The translations under genes were made by a program, and so were the position numbers. Under the pieces are notes generated by a model. That model was not told where the DNA came from. It was given only the letters and a program-made list of their open reading frames with translations, and ran no database searches. 6,806 bases of DNA from Pseudomonadales bacterium (GTDB taxonomy: Bacteria > Pseudomonadota > Gammaproteobacteria > Pseudomonadales > UBA7239), in assembly GCA_020443005.1 (NCBI GenBank), contig JAGRJA010000274.1:1-6806 (forward strand), in the 5' to 3' direction. Shown piece after piece: positions 1-6,357 of this stretch (positions are counted from its first letter, which is position 1; each line of letters starts with the position of its first letter).

Positions 1-2051
1 TGAATGGCCCTGTGTTGAAATTCAATCATCACAGCCGCATAGCGATTACCGGTGCCGATATCGATGCCACACTTGATGATGAGCCTTTGCAGAACTGGCG
101 CAGCTACGCTGTCAGACAGGGGCAGGTGCTTAAAATGGGCAAGGTGAAAGCGGATGGAGCGCGCGCATATCTTGCGGTGCAGGGCGGCATTCAATGCCCG
201 CTCTATCTTGGTTCGAGATCGACTTTTACGCTTGGGCAGTTTGGCGGTCATGCCGGCCGAGCGCTAAAAACCGGTGACATACTGCATTTTATGCCTGTTA
301 ATACCGATGGCTATAGTGATAATGTGCTGAAAGGCCGTCCGAAGATGGAAAAGCACTGGCAGTTGCATGTGATCTATGGGCCGCACGGAGCGCCGGATTT
401 TTTTACCGAAAAAGATATTGAAACTTTTTTTGAGGCCGAGTGGCAGGTTCACTACAACTCCAGCCGAACCGGTGTGCGTTTGATTGGGCCAAAGCCGGAG
501 TGGGCGCGCAGTGATGGCGGCGAAGCCGGTATGCATCCGTCCAATATCCACGACAATGCCTACGCTATCGGTACAGTCGATTTTACCGGTGATATGCCGG
601 TGATACTTGGGCCGGACGGGCCATCTCTCGGCGGTTTTGTTTGTCCTGCAACAGTGATTCAGGCAGATCTGTGGAAACTGGGACAATTGAAAGCCGGGGA
701 CAAGGTCAGTTTTATTCCAGTAAGTATTGAAGCGGCTGTTGCGGCCAATAAACAGTTGCAAGCACAAATAGACGCGTGTGAAATACAAGCGCTTTTTCTG
801 CCAAGATCACTGCCAGCATCACCGATCATCAAACGTAATGACTCAGTGTGCTTTCGCCCCAGCGGGGATCATTACCTGTTGGTTGAGTTTGGTGAAATGC
901 ATCTGGATATCGCCTTGCGCTTTAAGGCGCATGCGTTGATGTTATGGCTCGAAGAAAACAGCTGTGAGGGCATGCAGGATTTGACACCGGGTATTCGTTC
1001 CTTGCAGGTGCATTATGACGCACAGGTATTATCGCTTTCTGATCTGATTGAGCATATCGAATCAGGCTTGCAACAACTTGGTGATATTGAAAACATTGAA
1101 GTGCCTGCACGCGTAGTGCATCTCCCGTTGAGTTGGGATGATGAAGCCTGCAAACTGGCGATCGAAAAGTACATGCAGTCGGTGCGCAAGGATGCGCCAT
1201 GGTGTCCGAGTAATATCGAGTTTATCCGGCGTATTAACGGCCTTGAAACTCTGGAAGATGTGAAACATATCGTGTTTGATGCGAGTTATTTGGTGATGGG
1301 TCTCGGTGATGTGTATCTTGGTGCACCGGTAGCAACACCGCTCGACCCCAGGCACCGTCTGGTAACAACAAAATACAATCCGGCACGCACATGGACTGCT
1401 GAAAATTCGGTGGGCATTGGTGGATCGTATTTATGTATCTATGGCATGGAAGGGCCCGGTGGATACCAGTTTGTCGGGCGCACCTTGCAGATGTGGAATC
1501 GTTACCGTAAAACAGCAGCATTCGACAAACCCTGGCTGCTGGAATTTTTTGACCAGATCAAATTTTATGAAGTCTCAGCCGGGGAGTTGCTGCAAATACG
1601 CGAGGATTTCCCGCGTGGACGCTACCCAATAAAAATAGAACAGACCAGCTTTTCACTGAAAAAGTACAAGCAGTTTCTGCAGCAGGAAAAAACAGGCATT
1701 CAGCAATTCACACAAAAGCGTGAGGCCGCTTTTGAGCAGGAATTACAGCGCTGGATAAAATCCGGGCAAATCAATTTCACGGTTGATCAAGCTGAAGAAG
1801 AGCTGCCGCAGGAAGATGAACTGGCAGACAACGAGATGGCCATTGAATCCGGTGTGTCGGGTAGTGTCTGGCAGGTTGAAGTTGAAGAGGGGCAGGTTGT
1901 TCAATCGGGTGATGTATTGATGATTGTTGAATCGATGAAAATGGAAATACAGATACGCGCGCAAGAGAGTGGAAGGGTAAGGCGTATTTTGCGTGGGCAA
2001 GGCAAGCCGGTTTCTGCCGGTCAGACACTCATGATTATGGAGATGAACTGA
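1..2051 (+). CDS. uca: Urea carboxylase (possibly guanidine carboxylase), C-terminal part; 5' end outside the window
   Basis: Biotin-dependent enzyme that carboxylates urea to allophanate in the cytoplasm, using ATP and bicarbonate. The reading frame is open to the left edge (first whole codon at 3, reading N-G-P-V-L-K-F), so the GTG at 12 is internal. About 680 residues are present of a family norm near 1200; the N-terminal biotin carboxylase domain is missing. Counting from the codon at 12, residues 1-240 are the AHS2/KipA-like half of the carboxyltransferase (YLGSRSTFTLGQFGGHAGRA at 65-84; DGPSLGGF at 202-209). Residues 270-500 are the AHS1/KipI-like half (GPGGYQFVGRTLQMWNRY at 481-498). 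An acidic linker (593-613) leads to a biotinyl carrier domain with ESMKMEI, biotin-accepting Lys at 643 (1938-1940). The stop overlaps the next start by one base, so the two genes are probably translationally coupled. The family call is firm. The substrate is not, because D190 may favour guanidine. Confidence 0.95.
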   Translation, partial: NGPVLKFNHHSRIAITGADIDATLDDEPLQNWRSYAVRQGQVLKMGKVKADGARAYLAVQGGIQCPLYLGSRSTFTLGQFGGHAGRALKTGDILHFMPVNTDGYSDNVLKGRPKMEKHWQLHVIYGPHGAPDFFTEKDIETFFEAEWQVHYNSSRTGVRLIGPKPEWARSDGGEAGMHPSNIHDNAYAIGTVDFTGDMPVILGPDGPSLGGFVCPATVIQADLWKLGQLKAGDKVSFIPVSIEAAVAANKQLQAQIDACEIQALFLPRSLPASPIIKRNDSVCFRPSGDHYLLVEFGEMHLDIALRFKAHALMLWLEENSCEGMQDLTPGIRSLQVHYDAQVLSLSDLIEHIESGLQQLGDIENIEVPARVVHLPLSWDDEACKLAIEKYMQSVRKDAPWCPSNIEFIRRINGLETLEDVKHIVFDASYLVMGLGDVYLGAPVATPLDPRHRLVTTKYNPARTWTAENSVGIGGSYLCIYGMEGPGGYQFVGRTLQMWNRYRKTAAFDKPWLLEFFDQIKFYEVSAGELLQIREDFPRGRYPIKIEQTSFSLKKYKQFLQQEKTGIQQFTQKREAAFEQELQRWIKSGQINFTVDQAEEELPQEDELADNEMAIESGVSGSVWQVEVEEGQVVQSGDVLMIVESMKMEIQIRAQESGRVRRILRGQGKPVSAGQTLMIMEMN

Positions 2052-3859
2052 TGGGCAGTAATCGTCTCAGATCAATGGAAATATCGTCATTAAGCGAGGC
2101 ATATTCTTCAGGTGAGCTGAACCCTGAAAAACTGCTTGATGAGATTCTGAACAAGATAGCGGATTATGCTGAACACAATATCTGGATTCGGGTGCTGACA
2201 AGAAAAGAGTTGCAGCCGTACCTGAACAGGTTGAAAAAATTCAAACCAGCGGATTTGCCGCTTTACGGTATCCCTTTTGCCATCAAGGATAATATCGATC
2301 TTGCCGGTATTCCGACTACGGCTGCCTGCGAGGCTTTTACCTATGTGCCGGAGCAATCGGCAGCCGTTGTCGAGCTGTTGATAAATGCAGGGGCGATACC
2401 CATAGGCAAAACCAATCTTGATCAGTTTGCCACCGGGCTTGTTGGCGTGCGTTCGCCGGAGCCATGGGGTGTTTGTAAAAACGCTTTCAACAAGGATTAC
2501 ATTTCCGGTGGTTCCAGTTCCGGTTCGGCAGTTGCAGTGGCGCTGGGCCTGGTCAGTTTTTCATTGGGAACGGATACCGCTGGCTCCGGTCGTGTGCCGG
2601 CGGCCTTTAATAATCTTGTCGGCCTGAAGCCGAGCAGGGGTTTGCTCAGCACGCGCGGTGTTGTGCCTGCCTGTCGATCACTCGATTGCGTCAGTATTTT
2701 TTCGCTCACCGCTGATGATGCAAAGCGTGTTTTTGAATGTACCGCGCATCCTGATGAGCTGGATGCGTTTAGCCGAAGCCATGCATTTCAAAATCTTCAA
2801 AAATCCTTTGGTACTTTGCAGCGTATGCCTGTTGTTGGCGTTATATCGGCAGAGCAACTCGAGACTTATGGCGATCACGAAAGTGCGCAACTTTATCAGC
2901 GTGCAATAGAATGCCTGGCTGGCGCCGGTTTCGGTATAAAAGTGATCGACTTTCAGCCGTTCCGTGAAGCAGCACGATTGTTGTATGAAGGCCCCTGGGT
3001 CGCTGAGCGATTCATCGCCACAGGCGCGTATCTCGACGACATGCTCGAGGTGACTCGCAGCATCATTGGCAAGGGAGATCGGGCATCCGCTGTCGATGCC
3101 TTCAAGGCACTGTATCAATTACAGGTATTGAAGAAAAAAGGTGACCGGATTCTGGCAGAAGTCGACTGTATTATGACACCCACCACCCCGGGGCATTATC
3201 TGATCGAAGCGGTTTTGGCAGAGCCGGTAAAACTGAATTCACAGTGTGGCGAATATACAAATTTCATGAACCTGATGGATTATTCTGCGCTTGCTGTGCC
3301 AATGACATTTCGTGAAAACGGTTTACCGAATGGTATCACCCTGTTTTCGATGGCCTTTGATGATTTGAAGCTTTTGTCGATCGCCAATACGATTGAAGAC
3401 CTCAATAACTTCAATCTGGGTGCGAGCCCGTATAAAAAAAACACAAAAACATCCTCATTCTCAGAAGATGGCTGGGTGACTGTGGCCGTTTGCGGCGCTC
3501 ATCTTGAAGGCCTGCCCCTGAACGGGCAACTCACCCGTCGAAACGGCTATTTGCTGGAGAAAACCCGAAGCGCCGCCTGTTACCGTTTTTATGCGCTGGC
3601 CGGTGGCCCGCCTTTTCGTCCCGGTTTGATGCGCAGTGAGCACGGTGGCGCTGAAATTGAAGTTGAGTTATGGCGGGTGCCTGCTGAATATTTCGGCAGT
3701 TTTGTTGCAGGCATTCCGGCGCCATTGGGTATGGGTAAAATTGAACTGGCTGACGGGCGCTGGGTAAACAGTTTCATTTGCGAAGGGTATGCGGTCGAAG
3801 ATGCCGAAGACATCACACGCTTCGGCAGTTGGCGAAACTACATGGCAAGTAAACCATAA
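2051..3859 (+). CDS. atzF: Allophanate hydrolase
   Basis: Amidase-signature enzyme that deaminates allophanate; the product breaks down to a second ammonia and CO2. This is the second step of the urea amidolyase pathway. The 602-residue length is typical. The Lys-Ser-Ser triad is visible: Lys79 in AIKDNID, Ser155 in GGSSSGSA and nucleophile Ser179 in TDTAGSGRVPA, with the usual 24-residue spacing between the two serines. Tyr312 and Arg320, eight residues apart in LYEGPWVAER, match the Tyr/Arg substrate-recognition pair described for bacterial allophanate hydrolases (from memory). Residues about 474-600 form the C-terminal domain special to this family (CGAHLEGLPLN at 481-491, ALAGGPPFRPG at 515-525), reported in a yeast homologue to assist the later decarboxylation. 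The ATG at 2051 is preferred because it overlaps the upstream TGA and has GGAG at 2039-2042, 8 bases before it; an in-frame ATG at 2075 is a weaker choice. The presence of a true allophanate hydrolase shows that allophanate is the pathway intermediate. Confidence 0.95.
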   Translation: MGSNRLRSMEISSLSEAYSSGELNPEKLLDEILNKIADYAEHNIWIRVLTRKELQPYLNRLKKFKPADLPLYGIPFAIKDNIDLAGIPTTAACEAFTYVPEQSAAVVELLINAGAIPIGKTNLDQFATGLVGVRSPEPWGVCKNAFNKDYISGGSSSGSAVAVALGLVSFSLGTDTAGSGRVPAAFNNLVGLKPSRGLLSTRGVVPACRSLDCVSIFSLTADDAKRVFECTAHPDELDAFSRSHAFQNLQKSFGTLQRMPVVGVISAEQLETYGDHESAQLYQRAIECLAGAGFGIKVIDFQPFREAARLLYEGPWVAERFIATGAYLDDMLEVTRSIIGKGDRASAVDAFKALYQLQVLKKKGDRILAEVDCIMTPTTPGHYLIEAVLAEPVKLNSQCGEYTNFMNLMDYSALAVPMTFRENGLPNGITLFSMAFDDLKLLSIANTIEDLNNFNLGASPYKKNTKTSSFSEDGWVTVAVCGAHLEGLPLNGQLTRRNGYLLEKTRSAACYRFYALAGGPPFRPGLMRSEHGGAEIEVELWRVPAEYFGSFVAGIPAPLGMGKIELADGRWVNSFICEGYAVEDAEDITRFGSWRNYMASKP

Positions 3860-3905
3860 ATAATGTAAACATCCGGTAGCATGGCGTTTCGTGTGCAAAC
3901 GGTGA

Positions 3906-5267
3906 CTAGAATAAATGACTGTAGCGTTCGATTTCCCAGGCTGAAACACTGCTGTGGTACTGGTTCCACTCATCGCGTTTATAACGAATGAATTCGTTGC
4001 GCAGTTCTGTGCCGAGTGTCTGTTCAACAAAAGGATCCGCTTCGAAGGCATCTACAGCCTCGGCCAGTGTGCGGGGTAAAAATTCGATACCTTGCGCAAG
4101 ACGCTCGTCCTCACTGAGTTCATACAGGTTCTGTTCTTTCGGTTCGCCGGGGTCAAGACCTTCCCTGATACCCTCAAGTCCTGCAGCGAGTGCCAGCGTG
4201 GCAGCCAGATAAGGATTAACAGCACCATCGGCATTACGCGATTCACAGCGTCCGCCACCCATGGGAACACGAATGGAGTTGGTGCGATTGTTGGAGCCGA
4301 AGGAGTTAAACACCGGTGCCCAGGTGAAATACGGCATATCGCCCTGACGTACCAGGCGTTTATAGGAATTAACAGTAGGTGCAAATACCGCACACAAGGC
4401 GCGCCCGTGTTTGATAATGCCGGCAATAAACTGGTAACCAATCGGCGTCAGGCCAAGCCCTTTCGGGTCTTCCTCAGGGGCGCATTTGAAAACATTCTCA
4501 CCATTGTGTAAATCGTACAATGACATATTGAAATGCGCTCCGTTGCCGGTTTTGTTGGCAAAGGGCTTCGGCATAAAGGTCGCCATCAAACCTTCCTGTT
4601 TTGCGTACGCCTTGGCCATCATCCGCAAAAAAATAAAACGGTCACAAGAGGTGACAGCATCTGCGTACATGAAATCAAATTCAAACTGGCCGTTGGCATC
4701 TTCGTGATCAAGCGAATACAGATCCCAGCCAAGATCATTGATGCTGCTTGCCATTTTATCGAGCCAGCTGAATTGCCCGAGAAAGGCTTGCGTGTCATAA
4801 CAGGGCTTGATTAATTTGTCTTCCGGGTCGGGTACTTGCAAACGGCCGTCCCCATTTTTTTTCAACAGGAAAACTTCCGCTTCAATGCCGAGATTCATGC
4901 CGAACCCCAGGGATTCAGCCTGTTTCAATACCTGCTTCAGTGCAACACGGGTGTTGAGTAAATAGGGCTTGCCCTTGAAAGTGTTGTCGGCCGGCATCCA
5001 GGCAACTTCCGGTTGCCAGGGTAACTGGATGATGTGATCAAGATCCGGTACTGAAGCGATCTCGTCATCGTTAGGTGCCTGACCGAGCCCGTCCAGCGCA
5101 TAACCGGTATACAGTTCAGAGCCATGCGCCATGTGCAAAAGATGATCGACAGGTACAACCTTGCCTTTGGGGATGCCGTGAATATCAACATAACTGCCCA
5201 TGCAATATTTCACCCCTTTTTCCTTGAGTTGTTGCTGGATCAAAAGGATGTCGTCATCGCTTTTCAT
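3906..5267 (-). CDS. glnT: Type III glutamine synthetase family ligase (GlnT / gamma-glutamylmethylamide synthetase-like)
   Basis: ATP-dependent ligase that joins ammonia, or in some relatives an amine such as methylamine, to the gamma-carboxyl of glutamate. At 453 residues it fits the GlnT/GMAS group. The N-terminal beta-grasp segment (YVDIHGIPKGKVVPVDHL, 26-43) and LPWQPEVAW (82-90) are typical of that group. Catalytic-domain landmarks are GIEAEVFLL (127-135, metal-ligand glutamates E129/E131), HEDANGQFEFDF (188-199), GNGAHFNMSL (241-250, His245), PTVNSYKRL (297-305), NNRTNSIRVP (326-335) and ESRNADGAVNPYLAATLALAAGLEGI (342-367). Tyr382 in NLYEL sits where GlnA-type enzymes carry the adenylylated tyrosine; whether it is modified here is unknown. 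The start is supported by GAGGA seven bases upstream. It lies 59 bp downstream of the creatininase-family gene on the same strand, so it is probably cotranscribed with it. Ammonia versus amine specificity cannot be decided from sequence alone, so the symbol denotes family only. Confidence 0.85.
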   Translation of the reverse strand: MKSDDDILLIQQQLKEKGVKYCMGSYVDIHGIPKGKVVPVDHLLHMAHGSELYTGYALDGLGQAPNDDEIASVPDLDHIIQLPWQPEVAWMPADNTFKGKPYLLNTRVALKQVLKQAESLGFGMNLGIEAEVFLLKKNGDGRLQVPDPEDKLIKPCYDTQAFLGQFSWLDKMASSINDLGWDLYSLDHEDANGQFEFDFMYADAVTSCDRFIFLRMMAKAYAKQEGLMATFMPKPFANKTGNGAHFNMSLYDLHNGENVFKCAPEEDPKGLGLTPIGYQFIAGIIKHGRALCAVFAPTVNSYKRLVRQGDMPYFTWAPVFNSFGSNNRTNSIRVPMGGGRCESRNADGAVNPYLAATLALAAGLEGIREGLDPGEPKEQNLYELSEDERLAQGIEFLPRTLAEAVDAFEADPFVEQTLGTELRNEFIRYKRDEWNQYHSSVSAWEIERYSHLF

Positions 5268-5274
5268 TTTGTTT

Positions 5275-5279
5275 TCCTC
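5275..5279 (-). promoter_or_regulatory. Ribosome binding site of the glutamine synthetase gene
   Basis: On the minus strand GAGGA precedes the ATG at 5267-5265 with a seven-base A-rich spacer (AAACAAA). It is the strongest Shine-Dalgarno match on this strand. It suggests the second gene of the pair is translated independently and perhaps more strongly than the first, whose site is poor. Confidence 0.75.
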
Positions 5280-5326
5280 GCGTTTTCCGGCAGTGAATTA
5301 AAAACACCGGATTCAATAATTAAAGG

Positions 5327-6097
5327 TCAATGATGAATTTTTTCGAAGTAGGAATACGGCAGGGGTGCTTGTTCCTGATTACCCCGGGCGATGAGCGCGC
5401 ATAAATCTTCAACCATCCAGTTGAACAGTTGTTGGCCTTTTTCCCTGTTTGCCCGTGAAGGGTATCCGGTGACACCATTGCTGCTGGTGCGGTTTACAGG
5501 GTGAGAAAAAACACAGCCTTCTGTGCGATCCGGGTCGTCGGCATCAGTGATGCGGTCCTCGCGAACCATCGCCGGGTCAAGTGCCATCATCAAGGCCGTT
5601 TCGGCATCATTGGCATGCCAGTCATCGGCATCGTCAAAATGCGCTTTCTTGACGCGTTCACTGATGGATGCGGAGTTGATCAAGGCCACAAGAAAGTCAT
5701 CGTGTTCGGCGCGCAACATCTCCAGTGCACAGCGCAATGGTGCATAATTGGTCACATGGGCGTTGAGCAAATACAAGCGCCTGAAACCTGAAGCGTAAAC
5801 CCAGTCGCCGATGTCTTTTATCATGTCGATCAGGGTTTTGGGCTGCAGTGCCAGTGTGCCGGGCCAGCGTTGTGAGTGACCCATCGAACAACCATAGGGT
5901 AAAGCGGGCAGGAGCAACACATCCGCTTTGGCTGCAACAGCCCGGCAAAGCTTGTCGGCAATCTCTGTGTCAACACCGCAGCCGAGATGGGGGCCGTGTT
6001 GTTCGGTTGCGCCTATCGGCAACAATGCTCCGCTAGTGCCTTGTTCGAGCAGCTTGGCAATATCTTCCCAAGTGCTTTCGTGGAGAATGTTGTTCAT
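5327..6097 (-). CDS. Creatininase-family metal-dependent amidohydrolase, substrate unknown
   Basis: The family hydrolyses C-N bonds in small amides and cyclic amides (creatinine, formamides in cofactor synthesis) or peptides, using a two-metal site. The 256-residue length is typical. Recognisable parts are LLPIGATEQHGPHL (25-38, predicted metal ligands E32 and H34), VDTEIA (42-47, D43), LPYGCSMGHSQRWPGTLAL (66-84), LLNAHVTNYAP (110-120, H114) and WHANDAETALMMALDP (160-175, H161 and E166). The usual NGHGGN or NGHYEN motif is replaced by NAHVTN, so the extra metal-ligand Glu that, as I recall, creatininase itself carries there is a Thr. True creatininase activity is therefore doubtful. No signal peptide is seen; it is probably cytoplasmic. 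The start has only a weak Shine-Dalgarno (AGAAGAG, about five bases upstream) but fits the family N-terminus. It is first in a likely operon with the glutamine synthetase gene, behind a sigma-54 promoter candidate. Confidence 0.85.
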   Translation of the reverse strand: MNNILHESTWEDIAKLLEQGTSGALLPIGATEQHGPHLGCGVDTEIADKLCRAVAAKADVLLLPALPYGCSMGHSQRWPGTLALQPKTLIDMIKDIGDWVYASGFRRLYLLNAHVTNYAPLRCALEMLRAEHDDFLVALINSASISERVKKAHFDDADDWHANDAETALMMALDPAMVREDRITDADDPDRTEGCVFSHPVNRTSSNGVTGYPSRANREKGQQLFNWMVEDLCALIARGNQEQAPLPYSYFEKIHH

Positions 6098-6133
6098 TGT
6101 TTCTCTTCTGTCGCCGGAATTTATTCTTTACAT

Positions 6134-6150
6134 TGCACTTTTTATGCCAA
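6134..6150 (-). promoter_or_regulatory. Candidate sigma-54 (RpoN) promoter for the amidohydrolase-glutamine synthetase operon
   Basis: On the minus strand the sequence reads TTGGCAT-AAAAA-GTGCA. The -24 element matches YTGGCA, the -12 element matches TTGCW in four of five bases, and the essential GG and GC are separated by exactly ten bases. The predicted start point is near 6123, giving a leader of about 26 bases. TTGGCA also resembles a sigma-70 -35 box, with AAGAAT 16 bases later as a mediocre -10, so a sigma-70 promoter remains possible. The enhancer-like repeat about 126 bp upstream favours the sigma-54 reading. Confidence 0.65.
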
Positions 6151-6239
6151 TAAATTTTTGTCGTTGAGTCATTTCGAGGGCTTGTGGTGTTGAAACAGGG
6201 CGGGAATTTTCGTCGACGATCCGGTGGAGTGCGCTATTT

Positions 6240-6259
6240 TTGCACAATCGCTTGTGCAA
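6240..6259. promoter_or_regulatory. Inverted repeat, candidate NtrC-type enhancer site
   Basis: Perfect 8-bp arms TTGCACAA and TTGTGCAA flank TCGC. The core TGCACAA-N4-TTGTGCA resembles the NtrC site TGCACCA-N3-TGGTGCA (six of seven bases per arm), but its spacer is one base longer. A further half-site, TTGGTGCA (6261-6268), repeats the GTGCA core exactly 10 bp, about one helical turn, downstream. The centre is about 126 bp upstream of the start predicted for the leftward sigma-54 promoter, a usual enhancer distance. It could instead be an operator for another dimeric regulator, possibly acting on the divergent ABC gene. Confidence 0.55.
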
Positions 6260-6357
6260 TTTGGTGCATTTAGCGCCGGGCTGTGAGGGTGGTTATGGTG
6301 AGAGAGTAAAGACCTGTGCTAGCCTGATGCCTCCAAAACCTGAAATCAGTAAAGCTT

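Larger units (their letters stand above)
6098..6357. other. Divergent intergenic region between the amidohydrolase and ABC ATPase genes
   Basis: This 260-bp non-coding stretch holds a sigma-54 promoter candidate directed at the amidohydrolase gene (6134-6150), a 10-bp perfect palindrome TCGTCGACGA (6210-6219), an NtrC-like inverted repeat (6240-6259) and an additional half-site GGTGCA (6263-6268). I saw no convincing sigma-70 promoter for the rightward ABC gene and no RNA gene. Confidence 0.7.

Noticed and set aside
12..14. GTG as the start of the urea carboxylase-related gene
   Set aside because: Codons upstream (3-11) continue the conserved family sequence without a stop, and the biotin carboxylase domain must precede it. 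This is an internal codon of a gene cut by the window edge.
2678..3118. 146-codon open frame on the minus strand inside the allophanate hydrolase gene
   Set aside because: It lies wholly within a well-supported gene, its translation resembles no family I recognise, and its composition is that of an antisense shadow.
3885..3901. Possible terminator hairpin CGTTT...AAACG after the allophanate hydrolase gene
   Set aside because: The stem is only five mostly A-T pairs with a seven-base loop, and no T-run follows on either strand.
5285..5310. Inverted repeat TCCGG...CCGGA in the gap between the amidohydrolase and glutamine synthetase genes
   Set aside because: Five base pairs with a 16-base loop and no T-run. 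CCGG is self-complementary, so it pairs by chance easily. Not enough for a terminator or attenuator.
5327..6097. A complete creatinine degradation route (creatinine to creatine to urea, then urea carboxylase)
   Set aside because: Attractive because urea-using genes are adjacent, but no creatinase or sarcosine-oxidising enzyme is in the window, and the metal-site motif differs from that of true creatininase.
6150..6178. IHF site between the promoter and the enhancer-like repeat
   Set aside because: The stretch is A/T-rich, but the best match (ACTCAA on the minus strand) lacks the downstream TTR part of the consensus.
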